A stretch of DNA of 64,000 nt. Source: Psychrobacillus psychrotolerans (GTDB taxonomy: Bacteria; Bacillota; Bacilli; Bacillales_A; Planococcaceae). Both the position numbers and the translations under genes were made by a program. The stretch is taken from positions 496,001 through 560,000 of the forward strand of contig NZ_FOXU01000001.1 of assembly GCF_900115805.1 (NCBI RefSeq), given 5' to 3'. Below the pieces are notes generated by a model that saw only the letters and a list, made by a program, of their open reading frames with translations, had not been told where the DNA came from and did no database searches. Positions 8,935 through 18,559 of this stretch are shown here, one piece after another; position 1 is the stretch's first letter; each line of letters starts with the position of its first letter.

Positions 8935-9696
8935 TTAACCTTCTCTCAACTGCTTTTCTAAGGTGCATTTCATTAACTTTTCTAGAATTATACTTTTTAG
9001 TTGTTCTTCTAATAGCTCAGAGTTTTTAATCTCATCCATAAGTATGGATTCAATCTTTTCTATCTCCAACTGGAGAATATTAATATTAGCCTGTAACTGA
9101 CTTGACTTACTAATATAAAATGGTTGTTCACCTTGCTCATATGCTGCAAGTTCCTTTTTTAAAGCAATGAGGAGGAGAGACTCTTTCATTACGAATATAT
9201 ACTCATGAAAAGAATAATACTCAAGTAATTGTTCAATGGATTGAGATTCTATGAGTTGAATGGATTGAATGAGCTGATCGAACCCATAGATTTGTCGGTC
9301 ATAAAATCTTGTTTTATGTTCTGAAATAGTCGCGACACCTTCCGACAAAATCTGGATCAAGTCTAGTTGTCCATCGATCGCTAATAGGTGGTAATACTTC
9401 CCGCTGTAATAATCTCCAGCTAATACTTGTAACTGTTGATCTTTGCTAGTTGCATTCAACTCTTTTACTAAATCATGAGCAGCTAAGGCAGAAAAGATAA
9501 GAGTTACTGCAATAGCAGACTTTCTTTGGGATTCTTCCCATTCTTCTCCATTAAAAAGTGGTAAAAGTGTAAAAAACAAACGCTCTTCATCAATGACAGG
9601 AGCCCCAGTATATTTCAACAATGTGCTTTGTTGAACTTGATGGAGAATAGCTTCTTTATATTGCTTTATATGTTGTTTGATCAATGCTTCGTTCAT
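8935..9696 (-). CDS. hepS: Heptaprenyl diphosphate synthase, regulatory subunit (component I)
   Basis: HepS is the non-catalytic partner that HepT needs to set product length. It belongs to the poorly conserved HEPPP_synt_1 family and has no aspartate-rich motifs, as expected. The mostly helical sequence of 253 residues and the setting between mtrB and menG identify it. The ATG at 9696 follows GGAGTAAGG; a TTG seven codons earlier lacks a ribosome site. Confidence rests on family resemblance (ALAAHDLVKELN, AGDYYSGKYYHLLA) and conserved gene order. Confidence 0.88.
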   Translation of the reverse strand: MNEALIKQHIKQYKEAILHQVQQSTLLKYTGAPVIDEERLFFTLLPLFNGEEWEESQRKSAIAVTLIFSALAAHDLVKELNATSKDQQLQVLAGDYYSGKYYHLLAIDGQLDLIQILSEGVATISEHKTRFYDRQIYGFDQLIQSIQLIESQSIEQLLEYYSFHEYIFVMKESLLLIALKKELAAYEQGEQPFYISKSSQLQANINILQLEIEKIESILMDEIKNSELLEEQLKSIILEKLMKCTLEKQLREG

Positions 9697-9752
9697 ACAC
9701 CTTACTCCATTTCCCAACCGCGCTTAATCTGTCTATATGGTTATATTAATAA

Positions 9753-9974
9753 CTACTTTTTAGAATCGGATTGTATAATTCCATTCGATGAATGAATGGA
9801 TGCTTTTCCTCTAATTTTTATAGCTGATGTATGTTCTGTAAACTGAGCAATCATTACTTCGCCACTATCCAGTTTTTCAGAATGATGAAATTTAGTATCC
9901 GTTCCTCTTGTAAGACCAATTACATGAACTCCATCTTCTTCAGCTTTTATCACAATATAATCTGAACTAGACAT
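9753..9974 (-). CDS. mtrB: TRAP, trp RNA-binding attenuation protein
   Basis: TRAP is an 11-subunit ring that, when loaded with tryptophan, binds strings of GAG/UAG triplets in RNA and attenuates trp transcription or blocks translation. The 73-residue sequence starts [20 protein letters not shown] and keeps the tryptophan-pocket region ([15 protein letters not shown]) and the [11 protein letters not shown]-binding strand. The ATG at 9974 has AAAGGAG seven to eight bases upstream. It follows folE (mtrA in B. subtilis), as in the original mtr operon. No trp operon is found in the adjacent aro cluster, so its targets must be elsewhere. Confidence 0.95.
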   Translation of the reverse strand: MSSSDYIVIKAEEDGVHVIGLTRGTDTKFHHSEKLDSGEVMIAQFTEHTSAIKIRGKASIHSSNGIIQSDSKK

Positions 9975-10041
9975 TTTATAGTCTCCTTTGTTCACAGTCT
10001 TTTTCCATCATACCATATTCTAAAGCCGACATCCAAAGGTG

Positions 10042-10611
10042 TTACTTCATCTTTATGAATGAAAGTATTTCCGAGCGTTTAACATCATCTGTTTCTAAAA
10101 TTCCACGCGCTACCGCAGTAATTGTTTTGGCACCAGGTTTTTTAATACCTCGCATCGTCATACACATATGCTCTGCTTCCACTACTACATAAACTCCATG
10201 CGGATTTAACATTTGCATTATATCATCTGCAACGCTTGAAGTGATTCTTTCCTGTAGTTGAGGACGTCTCGCGGTTGTTTCGACAGCTCTGGCAAGTTTA
10301 CTCAAACCAGTAACTACACCATTTCTAGGAATATATGCTACATGTGCTTTTCCATAGAAAGGAACTAAATGATGTTCACACATGGAGTAAAATGGTATGT
10401 CCTTCACTAAAACTAACTCTTCATGATCTTCGTTAAATACGGTTTTAAAATATTCTTTTGGATCTTGATGTAAGCCTTCGAACATTTCTGCGTACATTTT
10501 AGAAACTCTTTTAGGTGTATCCAATAATCCTTCTCTGTTAGGATCCTCACCAACTGCTTCTAAAATCATTTTGACCGCTTCTTCTATTTTGTTCAGATCG
10601 ACATTTGTCAT
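10042..10611 (-). CDS. folE: GTP cyclohydrolase I
   Basis: The enzyme opens GTP to 7,8-dihydroneopterin triphosphate, the first step of folate synthesis. It is the type IA, zinc-dependent form: the zinc ligands are in [12 protein letters not shown] (about residue 77) and [13 protein letters not shown] (about residue 146). The length of 189 residues matches the B. subtilis enzyme. The ATG has GGGGG seven bases upstream and a good promoter at 10635-10663. It opens the folE-mtrB-hepS-menG-hepT run. Confidence 0.96.
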   Translation of the reverse strand: MTNVDLNKIEEAVKMILEAVGEDPNREGLLDTPKRVSKMYAEMFEGLHQDPKEYFKTVFNEDHEELVLVKDIPFYSMCEHHLVPFYGKAHVAYIPRNGVVTGLSKLARAVETTARRPQLQERITSSVADDIMQMLNPHGVYVVVEAEHMCMTMRGIKKPGAKTITAVARGILETDDVKRSEILSFIKMK

Positions 10612-10634
10612 CTGTAGACCCCCTAAAACTATGT

Positions 10635-10663
10635 ATTATACCAATTGCATCTTAGCATATGAA
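10635..10663 (-). promoter_or_regulatory. Sigma-A promoter of folE-mtrB
   Basis: On the minus strand TTCATA and a perfect TATAAT are separated by 17 bases, 24 bases before the folE ATG. Confidence 0.6.
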
Positions 10664-10787
10664 ATGCTTATAATAAATAAATTTATCCCGGTCGCTCTAT
10701 CATTTGCAAATATTTGTATATTAGATTTCTTTAAATTATTGAATTTTTTTTTATAAGTTATCGAACAATCTGAGATTAGCATTTAAT

Positions 10788-10833
10788 TGAAAAGAACGGT
10801 TACCGTGAAGCAAGCTCCACAATAACCGTTCTA
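10788..10833 (-). terminator. Terminator after hup
   Basis: A long stem (AGAACGGTTA with TAACCGTTCT, plus an inner GTGGAGC/GCTTCAC pairing) is followed by TTTTCAATT on the minus strand. It stands 17 bases after the hup stop. Confidence 0.85.
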
Positions 10834-10849
10834 TGTACTACAACATCAG

Positions 10850-11122
10850 TTATTTAACTGCGTCTTTAAGTGCTTTACCTGGTTTAAACGCAGGTACTTT
10901 GCTTGCAGCGATGTCGATTTCTTCACCTGTTTGTGGGTTACGTCCTTTACGTGCAGCACGTTCACGAACTTCAAAGTTTCCGAAACCAATCAATTGAACT
11001 TTTTCGCCATCTGCAAGAGCAGTTTGAATTGATTCAAATACAGCTTCAACAGCTTTAGAAGCGTCTTTTTTAGAAAGTTCTGTAGCTTCTGCAACAGAGT
11101 TAACTAGTTCTGTTTTATTCAT
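10850..11122 (-). CDS. hup: DNA-binding protein HU
   Basis: HU is the small histone-like protein that bends and compacts the nucleoid. The 90-residue sequence [20 protein letters not shown] and the DNA-arm motif [18 protein letters not shown] are diagnostic. I use the ATG at 11122 with AGGAGGTGA upstream; an in-frame GTG three codons earlier is too close to the Shine-Dalgarno. It is monocistronic, with its own terminator, between spoIVA and folE as in B. subtilis, where it is named hbs. Strong, regular codon use suggests high expression. Confidence 0.97.
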   Translation of the reverse strand: MNKTELVNSVAEATELSKKDASKAVEAVFESIQTALADGEKVQLIGFGNFEVRERAARKGRNPQTGEEIDIAASKVPAFKPGKALKDAVK

Positions 11123-11253
11123 ACCATTCACCTCCTCTCAAAGGAAGATAGCTTCAATCCTGTAAAAAGAGTATCACAACAGAAAAACCTACGCAACACT
11201 ATTTGCACGAGTTTCGCTAAGTTTCCTCAAAAAAAGGGCAATTTAACGCAATA

Positions 11254-11287
11254 ACAGGACTTTTTGCATAGTCGCAAAAAGCCCTGT
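11254..11287 (-). terminator. Hairpin after spoIVA, probable terminator
   Basis: A 13-base stem (CAGGGCTTTTTGC with GCAAAAAGTCCTG, one G-U pair) begins at the spoIVA 3' end. The following T-run on the minus strand is poor (TTATTGCG), so termination is likely but not certain. Confidence 0.6.
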
Positions 11288-11294
11288 GTTGGAT

Positions 11295-12773
11295 TTACAA
11301 TATAAATGTGACCATCCCTCGATCACCTTCATTAACCATTCTTTCAATCGTTTCTCGCATTCTTTTCTTCGCAACATCAGAAACACTCTCTGTTTTGTAT
11401 CGCAAACTTTCTTTTAAAACTTCGACTAGGGAAGTACCAAAAACCTGCGTTTGCCATAAAGCATCTCTGTCATGTAAAAAACCATGTTTTAAATCTTTTA
11501 ATAATTGCTGACTATGAAACTCTGACCCTATTAATGGAGCAAATTCTGCTTCCATATCCACTCGAATAATATGGAGAGATGCGGCTTTTGCTTTTAAACT
11601 GACACCATAGAAATTATTCTGTTTAATAATTTCTGGTGCAGTCGGCTGAAAATCTTGTATAGTTGGTAATGATACGCCGTAGCCATGTTTCTTTGCAGCT
11701 TCTAGAGCTTCTGAGAATTTATTGTAAGCCTTTTTAGCAGTAGAAGCCTCTTTTACGAATAACAGCCAGTCTTTTTTCGATTCAATAGGCTCATCTAGCC
11801 ACTCATCACAAACCTCTTGAAATACTTCAGGTTTTAAGCCAATTTGTATACATGCCGATCCTCTGCCGGGGTTAGCCTCAACCACTTCTGCAGATTGTAT
11901 AAAAGGAACTTGCTTAAATCTAGAAGCTAATTCCTTTACGTCTTTCATTTTGGATACTAATTGTAGCCACTCCTGTAACGAGGAAGTGATTGCATTATTG
12001 ACAAAATGATCTGGTTCTAATACATCCGTCCAATCAGGCTTAACTAATTCGATATCCGTGATCGGAAATTCATAGAGTGCTTGTTGGAGTATGTATTGAA
12101 TTTCCTCAGCAGTCATGCGATCAACGGCAGTTGCAATTACTGGAACCTCATGTTGTCTTTGTAATTCTTCACTTAGTTGAATTGTTTCTAAATGACCTGG
12201 ATTTTTGCTGTTTAGAACGATAACAAATGGTTTACCAATTTCTTTCAATTGGGTAATTATTTGTTGTTCAGCACTTTCAACGGCCATTCGAGGAATATTA
12301 TTAACAGATCCATCTGTCGTAACAACAATTCCAATTGTAGAGTGATCTCTAATTACTTTGTCTGTCCCAATCCTAGCAGCTTCCTCAAAAGGTATTGCTT
12401 CGCTATGCCATGGGGTGTGCACCAACTTTTGACCTTCTTCACCAGAATGTGTTTTAATGCCGTCAATCATGTAACCGACGCAATCTACTAGTCTGATTTG
12501 TAAGCGTAGCTGGTCTTCTCCTAGATGTATATTTGTCCCGTGTGCTGGCACAAATTTAGGCTCAGCTGTCATAATCACATTACCTGGTGAACTTTGCGGC
12601 AATTCATCTTGTGCACGTAGGCGCTCGGCCTCTTCTTGAATATTAGGAATTACTACTAGCTCCATTACTCGTTTTACAAAAGTCGATTTACCTACTCGGA
12701 CAGGGCCGACTACACCAATATACACATCACCATTCGTTCTTTCTGCTATCTGTTCATACAGTTTACTCGACAT
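11295..12773 (-). CDS. spoIVA: Stage IV sporulation protein A, spore coat ATPase
   Basis: SpoIVA is made in the mother cell, hydrolyses ATP to polymerise, and forms the basement layer of the spore coat around the forespore, where SpoVM anchors it. The Walker A motif GPVRVGKST is near residues 24-32 and the family C-terminus MVNEGDRGMVTFIL is intact. The length of 492 residues is exactly that of the family. The ATG has AGAAAGGAGAG upstream. It lies between yphF and hup as in B. subtilis. It is expected to use SigE, but no convincing SigE promoter was seen; a hairpin with a T-run lies 37-70 bases before the start. Confidence 0.97.
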   Translation of the reverse strand: MSSKLYEQIAERTNGDVYIGVVGPVRVGKSTFVKRVMELVVIPNIQEEAERLRAQDELPQSSPGNVIMTAEPKFVPAHGTNIHLGEDQLRLQIRLVDCVGYMIDGIKTHSGEEGQKLVHTPWHSEAIPFEEAARIGTDKVIRDHSTIGIVVTTDGSVNNIPRMAVESAEQQIITQLKEIGKPFVIVLNSKNPGHLETIQLSEELQRQHEVPVIATAVDRMTAEEIQYILQQALYEFPITDIELVKPDWTDVLEPDHFVNNAITSSLQEWLQLVSKMKDVKELASRFKQVPFIQSAEVVEANPGRGSACIQIGLKPEVFQEVCDEWLDEPIESKKDWLLFVKEASTAKKAYNKFSEALEAAKKHGYGVSLPTIQDFQPTAPEIIKQNNFYGVSLKAKAASLHIIRVDMEAEFAPLIGSEFHSQQLLKDLKHGFLHDRDALWQTQVFGTSLVEVLKESLRYKTESVSDVAKKRMRETIERMVNEGDRGMVTFIL

Positions 12774-12809
12774 GGATACTCTCCTTTCTTAGCAATTTAA
12801 TATATGCAC

Positions 12810-12844
12810 AAAAAAAACGTTTCATGCATATTGCACGAAACGTC
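12810..12844 (-). terminator. Hairpin with T-run upstream of spoIVA
   Basis: ACGTTTC and GAAACGT pair over a 13-base loop and are followed on the minus strand by eight T residues, only 37 bases before the spoIVA ATG. It could end a short transcript starting between yphF and spoIVA, or attenuate a spoIVA transcript begun further upstream. Confidence 0.55.
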
Positions 12845-13005
12845 TTTTTACAAAGATTAAGAAAGTAAATATGTAACAAGCATTAGGAAACATAATAATT
12901 CAACAAATTATAGCGCTTTGTTTTTTTCTTTTACGCAGAGGTCTCCTAGTTAAATCACGAAACGTAGAAATCTGTTTCTAGGAGAGCAACGGATAAACAA
13001 ATGCA
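12845..13005. other. Gene-free spacer with hairpin between two terminators
   Basis: No gene is supportable here. The stretch carries an eight-base-pair inverted repeat (TCTCCTAG at 12942-12949, CTAGGAGA at 12978-12985) and a second copy of the 10-mer CACGAAACGT (12956-12965; the other is at 12834-12843). A small RNA is possible but unproven. Confidence 0.4.
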
Positions 13006-13049
13006 TAAAACAGAGGCCGGTCATGACGTCCGTCACAACCAACCTCTGT
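13006..13049 (-). terminator. Terminator after yphF
   Basis: ACAGAGG pairs with CCTCTGT, with further partly paired GGT/ACC inside, and TTTTATGC follows on the minus strand. It lies about 50 bases after the yphF stop. Confidence 0.65.
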
Positions 13050-13060
13050 CAAACTACCCT

Positions 13061-13078
13061 GTTCAAAGATCTTTGAAC
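13061..13078. other. Perfect 18-bp palindrome
   Basis: GTTCAAAGATCTTTGAAC reads identically on both strands and lies between the yphF stop and its terminator. It could form an RNA hairpin that stabilises the yphF 3' end or bind a dimeric protein. Nothing decides between these. Confidence 0.4.
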
Positions 13079-13101
13079 ACTATCTTTTAGCCCTATTTTT
13101 A

Positions 13102-13812
13102 TTATTTATTCATCATAAAAACAGGTTCATTCTTTTCATTTACCGTATAAGGCAGAGAGTATGCTGGCACAATCGCAAATTTGTCCGTTAACAAAAACCG
13201 AATATCATCTCCAGGCTCTATTTTCTTATCAGATTCCTGAAGTAGTCTATTCAATTCGATGGAGTAATCTACATAGACTTCCCCATCACCAGTAGCCACT
13301 ATAGGCAACTGAGTATCAGAATAAGGGCTTTGAACAGTTAACTCGCTGTCATAACCCATTTTTTTGAAATCTAGCTTATATACGCCATCTACAATCGTTT
13401 CAGCTATAGGACCAAATCCATTTATACTCTTTCGATGGTTAATATCACGCAACGTATCTGCAATACGTAGGTCTACTAACTTAACCGTAGGATTCTCTTC
13501 TACATCCATGAGTACATATTGATAGATCCCCCCAGCCTCATAAGAATTGGCAGGAGCCTTTCCAAGCTTTGATGGAATAATTTTGCTAAAATCGATTGGG
13601 TATTTAATATATTGATCTGTTTCCATATCACGCGTTTTTATCGGTAAAAGTCCACCGGAATCTTTTTGAAAACTGTCAACAGCAGTTTGAACTGCAGTTA
13701 GTTGGTCCTCATATGGCAATAAATTTTCAGGCTCATAACCACTTTTATAACCGCATCCTGCTAAGAAAACCGTTATTATAATGAACACAGCAATAAGTTT
13801 AAAGTTTTTCAT
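13102..13812 (-). CDS. yphF: YphF-like lipoprotein of unknown function
   Basis: A 236-residue predicted lipoprotein. The N-terminus has lysines, a hydrophobic stretch and the lipobox LAGC with the acylated cysteine near residue 20. The rest is a soluble extracytoplasmic domain with no catalytic motif I recognise. It is identified with YphF by its position (spoIVA-yphF-yphE-gpsA) and size. The gene starts 13 bases after the yphE stop, so the two are likely co-transcribed. Its role is unknown. Confidence 0.8.
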   Translation of the reverse strand: MKNFKLIAVFIIITVFLAGCGYKSGYEPENLLPYEDQLTAVQTAVDSFQKDSGGLLPIKTRDMETDQYIKYPIDFSKIIPSKLGKAPANSYEAGGIYQYVLMDVEENPTVKLVDLRIADTLRDINHRKSINGFGPIAETIVDGVYKLDFKKMGYDSELTVQSPYSDTQLPIVATGDGEVYVDYSIELNRLLQESDKKIEPGDDIRFLLTDKFAIVPAYSLPYTVNEKNEPVFMMNK

Positions 13813-13825
13813 AGGAATCTCCTTA

Positions 13826-14047
13826 CTAAGCCTTAGTTGGGTTAGATATAATATAGATCATCGTAATGAAACCTATAAACAATAATATGTAAGCGATCAA
13901 ACCTAATATAAATTTCAATAATTTATTCTTTAGTTTTGTCTTTACAAAAAACATAAAAGCCATAGCTAAAAACATACAACCCATAGATCCAAACGATATC
14001 CACATTTTATCCATTGATGAAACTAATAACACCACAACAACTTCCAC
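13826..14047 (-). CDS. yphE: YphE-like small membrane protein (DUF2768 type)
   Basis: A 73-residue or slightly shorter protein with two predicted membrane segments, about residues 15-36 and 44-67, joined by the basic turn KTKLKNKLLKF. The core DKMWISFGSM resembles the YphE/DUF2768 family. The reading frame opens at a GTG with a poorly placed ribosome site; a GTG five codons later has GGAAG at better spacing and may be the true start. Its position upstream of yphF and after gpsA agrees with B. subtilis. Function unknown. Confidence 0.72.
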   Translation of the reverse strand: MEVVVVLLVSSMDKMWISFGSMGCMFLAMAFMFFVKTKLKNKLLKFILGLIAYILLFIGFITMIYIISNPTKA

Positions 14048-14079
14048 ACCTTTCTACAATAAAAAAGTATAACATACTA

Positions 14080-14150
14080 GAATTGAGCAAGCGCCTATGT
14101 AATTCTGACAAAAGGCTTCTGTAACATACATTGTACAGGAGCTAGACAGA
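14080..14150 (+). repeat. Degenerate dispersed repeat (tentative)
   Basis: The segment with AAGCGCCTATGT and ending GGAGCTAGACAGAG resembles, from memory, decayed copies of a repeat found between genes in many Bacillaceae (AAGCGCCT ... GGAGCTGGACA). No second full copy is in the window; 5238-5253 carries a related AAGCGCAAGAGCCT. The remaining spacer up to the gpsA terminator shows nothing else. Confidence 0.3.
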
Positions 14151-14218
14151 GTATAACAAAAAGTTCAGAAGGAACATGGAAAAGAAGCTTTAATAAAAAT
14201 AATATTTCTAGTATACAG

Positions 14219-14252
14219 TCAAAAAAGAGTTGTTTTTAACAACAACTCTTTC
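14219..14252 (-). terminator. Terminator after gpsA
   Basis: AAAGAGTTGTT pairs with AACAACTCTTT across a short loop, followed by further T on the minus strand, 15 bases past the gpsA stop. Confidence 0.88.
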
Positions 14253-14266
14253 CATTTGTGACAATT

Positions 14267-15286
14267 TTAGAACGTTTTATAATCTTCTAACTCATGCTTC
14301 TTTGTACGATGCATAAGGATGTCTACAGCCTCTTTAGGATTGACCTGTTCAAATAAGACAGAATACAGAGCTTTAGTAATAGGCATGTCCACTTGTTGCT
14401 TTGTAGCTAGTTGATATGCTGCTTTTGTAGTACGCACACCTTCTACAACCATACCCATCTCTTCTAACACTGTATTAAGTGTAGCTCCCTTACCTAACAT
14501 ATTACCAGCACGCCAATTCCTAGAATGCACACTAGTGCAGGTTACGATTAAGTCACCCATACCTGTTAATCCAGAGAACGTGTAAGGTTGAGCACCTAGA
14601 CTAATACCTAAACGGGATATTTCAGCTAGACCTCTCGTAATGAGTGCAGCTTTTGCATTGTCACCGTAACCTAATCCATCTACTATCCCAGCGGCTAAAG
14701 CAATTACATTTTTGAGTGCTGCTCCAATTTCTACACCAATAACATCGTCGTTAGTATAGACGCGGAAAGATTTGTTCATAAACAAATCTTGAACCTTTTC
14801 GGCAGCAACCATATTTTCACTTGCAACTGTTATCGTTGTTGGATGCTTTAAGACAACCTCTTCTGCATGACTTGGCCCAGACAATACAACGATTGCTTCT
14901 GTAACATCCTCTGACAGTTCTTCCGCAATCATTTCTGATATTCTTTTTAGGGAATCAGGTTCAATACCTTTCGAAACATGTACAAATAGCTTCTTTTCAG
15001 CTAAGAAAGGTAGCATATTTTGGCAAACTTCTCTAATAGCTTTAGTGGGAACAGCAATGACAATAACATTTGCATGTTGAATCGCTTGCTGAAAGTCACT
15101 AGTAGCCTTTAAATTAGTCGGTAAAATAGTCTCAGGTAAATATTTTTTATTGGTATGATTTGTAGTTATTTCTGTTGCCTGATCCTCTCTATGGGACCAC
15201 AGTAAACAGTCATGTTCATTGTTTGCAAGAACCATAGCTAGGGCTGTTCCCCAGCTTCCTGCACCCAATACAGTTACTTTTTCCAT
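14267..15286 (-). CDS. gpsA: Glycerol-3-phosphate dehydrogenase [NAD(P)+]
   Basis: GpsA reduces dihydroxyacetone phosphate to sn-glycerol 3-phosphate, the backbone for phospholipids. The Rossmann motif [10 protein letters not shown] is at residues 8-17, the catalytic lysine region [15 protein letters not shown] is around residues 187-201, and [13 protein letters not shown] is near 250. The length of 339 residues is slightly under the 345 of B. subtilis. The ATG lies about 30 bases after the der stop. It ends in a clear terminator, so der and gpsA likely form one unit. Confidence 0.96.
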   Translation of the reverse strand: MEKVTVLGAGSWGTALAMVLANNEHDCLLWSHREDQATEITTNHTNKKYLPETILPTNLKATSDFQQAIQHANVIVIAVPTKAIREVCQNMLPFLAEKKLFVHVSKGIEPDSLKRISEMIAEELSEDVTEAIVVLSGPSHAEEVVLKHPTTITVASENMVAAEKVQDLFMNKSFRVYTNDDVIGVEIGAALKNVIALAAGIVDGLGYGDNAKAALITRGLAEISRLGISLGAQPYTFSGLTGMGDLIVTCTSVHSRNWRAGNMLGKGATLNTVLEEMGMVVEGVRTTKAAYQLATKQQVDMPITKALYSVLFEQVNPKEAVDILMHRTKKHELEDYKTF

Positions 15287-15316
15287 CGCTATTTCGCTCC
15301 TTTAAAACTAATAGGA

Positions 15317-16627
15317 TTAAGTTCTTGCGCGCGTAATAATACGAATTGGAGTTCCTTCAAAATCAAAGGATTCTCTAATACGATTTTCTAAAAATCTTTC
15401 ATAAGAAAAATGCATCATCTCAGGTTCATTAACAAATACCACGAAAGTTGGTGGTTTGATAGCCACTTGAGTTGCATAGTAAATACGCAGACGTTTCCCT
15501 TTATCAGTTGGAGCCGGATTTCTTGCAACAGAATCTTCTATAACTTCATTCAGAACAGATGACGTAACACGCATTGCATGATTTTCACTTACTTGATTGA
15601 TAACTGGTAGAAGTGCATGAACACGTTGCTTTGTTTTAGCTGAAACGAAAACAATCGGAGCATAATCCAAGAATAAGAAATGATCTCTAATTTTCTTTGT
15701 CATTACATTCATCGTTTTATCGTCTTTTTCAATAGCATCCCATTTGTTCATCACGATAATAACTGCCTTACCGGCTTCATGAGCGTAACCAGCAATTTTT
15801 TTATCTTGTTCTTGAATACCTTCTTCAGCATTCAGAACAACTAAAACAACGTCAGATCGTTCAATCGCCTTTAATGCACGTAAAACACTGTATTTCTCAG
15901 TTGTTTCATATACTTTCCCTTTTTTACGCATACCTGCTGTATCAATCATTACGTATTCTTGACCATCAAAAGAGTATTCCGTATCAATCGCATCTCTTGT
16001 TGTCCCAGCGATTTCACTTACGATTACACGATCATGTCCCAAAAATGCGTTGACCAAAGAAGATTTCCCTACATTAGGACGCCCAATTAGAGAAAACTTA
16101 ATAACTTCTTCCCCGTAGTCTACATCTTCTACATCTGGGAAGTTTTTCGCTACTTCATCTAGTAAATCTCCTAGACCAAGTCCATGAGAACCTGAGATTG
16201 GGAAAGGTTCTCCCAGTCCTAAAGCGTAAAAGTCATAAAGCATTTCACGCATATCCGGATTGTCTATTTTGTTAACAGCTAAAACGATTGGTTTTTTCGT
16301 TTTATATAAAATTTTTGCAACATATTCATCTGCTGCTGTAATTCCTTCGCGACCGTTAGTTAAGAAGATGATTACATCTGCTTCGTCCATCGCTATTTCT
16401 GCTTGTTGCTTAATTTGTTCTAAAAACGGTTCGTCGCTAAGTTCTATACCACCTGTATCAATGATATTAAATTCATTTGTTAACCAATCGGCAGAACTAT
16501 ATATACGATCACGTGTAATACCTGGAATATCTTCCACGATAGATACACGCTCTCCTACGATTCGATTAAATATAGTCGATTTGCCGACATTAGGCCTACC
16601 AACGATTGCTACTACTGGTTTTGTCAT
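15317..16627 (-). CDS. der: Ribosome-assembly GTPase Der (EngA)
   Basis: Der has two tandem GTPase domains and matures the 50S ribosomal subunit. The first G1 motif GRPNVGKST is at residues 10-18 and the second GRPNVGKSS near residue 181; DTGG, DTAGM, NKID and NKWD motifs follow in order, then a KH-like C-terminal domain. The ATG at 16627 follows GGAAGGATG and gives 436 residues, the exact B. subtilis length. A longer frame of 18 more codons has no support. It precedes gpsA. Confidence 0.96.
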   Translation of the reverse strand: MTKPVVAIVGRPNVGKSTIFNRIVGERVSIVEDIPGITRDRIYSSADWLTNEFNIIDTGGIELSDEPFLEQIKQQAEIAMDEADVIIFLTNGREGITAADEYVAKILYKTKKPIVLAVNKIDNPDMREMLYDFYALGLGEPFPISGSHGLGLGDLLDEVAKNFPDVEDVDYGEEVIKFSLIGRPNVGKSSLVNAFLGHDRVIVSEIAGTTRDAIDTEYSFDGQEYVMIDTAGMRKKGKVYETTEKYSVLRALKAIERSDVVLVVLNAEEGIQEQDKKIAGYAHEAGKAVIIVMNKWDAIEKDDKTMNVMTKKIRDHFLFLDYAPIVFVSAKTKQRVHALLPVINQVSENHAMRVTSSVLNEVIEDSVARNPAPTDKGKRLRIYYATQVAIKPPTFVVFVNEPEMMHFSYERFLENRIRESFDFEGTPIRIITRART

Positions 16628-16673
16628 TACTTTTTCATCCTTCCAACTTCGTCTATGTTGTATTATACAACAA

Positions 16674-16713
16674 AAAGACAAAAACAGGCGACTTTATTGA
16701 AGTCACCTGTTTA
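16674..16713 (-). terminator. Terminator after the S1-like gene
   Basis: AAACAGGTGACTT and AAGTCGCCTGTTT form a 12-13-base-pair stem with a five-base loop and a TTTTTG tail on the minus strand, between the S1-like gene and der. Confidence 0.9.
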
Positions 16714-16728
16714 AGATCGTATATTATG

Positions 16729-17877
16729 TTAGTTATTATTAGTGAAGCCTTTCAGCTTGTCTCCTAATACATCACTTATAGAAAACCCACGTGATTCTTC
16801 TGGCATTTGATAATCTTCTATGTTGTATTTATCTTCATTTTCAAGTAATTCTTTAATACTTAAGGAGAGACGTTTTTCAGCACTATTAACATCTAGTACT
16901 TTAACTTGTACTTCTTCGCCCTCTTTTAAAACTTCTTGTGGATTGCTAATATGCTTATGTGCAATTTGCGAAATGTGCACTAAACCTTCAACTCCTGGGA
17001 ATACTTCTACGAATGCACCGTATGAAACTAGACGCTTCACTTTCCCAGTAAGTGTTGCTCCTTTTGCAACTTTTTCTTCTACCACAGACCAAGGACCAGG
17101 CAGTGTATCTTTGATGGATAAAGAAATTCTTTCGGCATCGCGATCGATCGATAATACTTTTACTTTAACTTCTTGCCCTTCGGTTAAAACGTCCGTAACA
17201 TTGTCTAAGTGCTCGTACGAAATTTGTGAAATATGAACAAGTCCATCTACTCCACCTATATCGACAAATGCGCCAAACGAAGCTAAACGTTGTACTGTAC
17301 CCGTCAAAATATCCCCACTTTTAATGGACTCAAATGTTTGTTGTTTGCTAACTGATTTTTCAGCTTCAACAACTGCTTTATGGGACAGGATAAGTCTATT
17401 TTTCTCTTTTTCAAGTTCTACAATTTTAAAGGTCATTACCTTCCCTTTATAATCTTCAAAGGATTCTACAAAATGATCCTCTATTAGGGAAGCAGGTATA
17501 AATCCACGGACACCTAAATCTACTACTAATCCGCCTTTTACAACTTCTTTTACTTCTGTTTCAATTATTTCTCCAGATTGGAATTGTTTTTCTAATCTAT
17601 CCCAAGCTTTTTCTGCATCTACTCTTCTTTTAGAAAGGACAAAGTTAGCTTCTTCCACTTTGGTAATCATTAGCTCTAATTCGTCACCTATGGAAACGGA
17701 GTCGGATGCTTTTTCAATATGCAAGCTAGATAGTTCGCTTATAGGTACTATCCCGTCAAAAGGTGCTCCTTCAATTGTTACAATGATAGACTTTTCATCT
17801 ACTTGTGCAACCGTTGCTTTTACTAGTTCACCCTCTTTAAACTCATTCGTGTCGTTTAAGTTCATTTCTTCAGACAT
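16729..17877 (-). CDS. rpsA: 30S ribosomal protein S1 homologue (YpfD)
   Basis: A cytoplasmic RNA-binding protein with four S1 (OB-fold) repeats, starting near residues 17, 102, 187 and 272; each ends in a VxLSxK-type motif such as ERISLSIKD. Firmicute S1 homologues have four repeats, unlike the six of E. coli, and are not essential for translation of most mRNAs. The ATG at 17877 has GAAGGAGGA upstream and gives 382 residues, the same as YpfD; the GTG six codons earlier overlaps that Shine-Dalgarno. It is followed by a strong terminator. Confidence 0.93.
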   Translation of the reverse strand: MSEEMNLNDTNEFKEGELVKATVAQVDEKSIIVTIEGAPFDGIVPISELSSLHIEKASDSVSIGDELELMITKVEEANFVLSKRRVDAEKAWDRLEKQFQSGEIIETEVKEVVKGGLVVDLGVRGFIPASLIEDHFVESFEDYKGKVMTFKIVELEKEKNRLILSHKAVVEAEKSVSKQQTFESIKSGDILTGTVQRLASFGAFVDIGGVDGLVHISQISYEHLDNVTDVLTEGQEVKVKVLSIDRDAERISLSIKDTLPGPWSVVEEKVAKGATLTGKVKRLVSYGAFVEVFPGVEGLVHISQIAHKHISNPQEVLKEGEEVQVKVLDVNSAEKRLSLSIKELLENEDKYNIEDYQMPEESRGFSISDVLGDKLKGFTNNN

Positions 17878-17970
17878 ATGATATTCCTCCTTCACAGCGT
17901 TTCTATTCTATTTTATGCGAACTGATACAGAATTACAAAAGGAAGCACTTTAAAAACGAAAAGATTCTAA

Positions 17971-18558
17971 CTATTTAGACTGATGTGCTTCTAATAACTC
18001 AGCTATTTTTTCCATTATTTTTTCAGTAACTTCATCAGCAGAAGCTTTTCTTTCACGATACGGCGCAATATCAATTGGTTCACCATAGACTACCTTTAAC
18101 TTTTTAAAAGGTTTATAGGGGCCAATTATTGCGCAAGGAACAACATTAGCTTCCCCGCGTAAAGCAAAGAACCCTGCTCCACTAAATCCTTTTCCTAGCT
18201 TTCCATCTTTACTTCTAGTTCCTTCCGGAAATAAGCCTACAACTTCCCCACTTTTTAAGAGTTTAATAGCTGTTCGAAGTGCGTCTCGGTCACTTAGCCC
18301 TCTTTTCACCGGGAAGGCGTTAACGCCAGGTAATATACCTTTTAAAAGGGGTACATTAAATAATTCTGCTTTTGCCATAAAGTGCACAGGTCGTGGTGCT
18401 AGTATGCCTACCACCGGTGGATCCAAAGCATTAATGTGATTAGAACATAACAAAATCCCTCCATCTTTTGGGAAATGTTCTGTTCCAATAACTTCAAATC
18501 TATAAAGTGGTTTTAATGCTGAAAAAACAACCGTCTTTGCAAACGAATATAGATTCAA
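17971..18558 (-). CDS. plsC: 1-acyl-sn-glycerol-3-phosphate acyltransferase
   Basis: PlsC adds the second acyl chain to lysophosphatidic acid at the membrane, giving phosphatidic acid. The catalytic motif NHINALD is near residues 41-47, and the substrate-binding motif FPEGTRSKDGKL near residues 115-126. The size of 195 residues is typical of the short soluble-looking bacterial forms. It starts one base after the cmk stop, so cmk and plsC are translationally linked. GpsA nearby makes the glycerol phosphate that starts this pathway. Confidence 0.94.
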   Translation of the reverse strand: MNLYSFAKTVVFSALKPLYRFEVIGTEHFPKDGGILLCSNHINALDPPVVGILAPRPVHFMAKAELFNVPLLKGILPGVNAFPVKRGLSDRDALRTAIKLLKSGEVVGLFPEGTRSKDGKLGKGFSGAGFFALRGEANVVPCAIIGPYKPFKKLKVVYGEPIDIAPYRERKASADEVTEKIMEKIAELLEAHQSK

Positions 18559-18559
18559 A

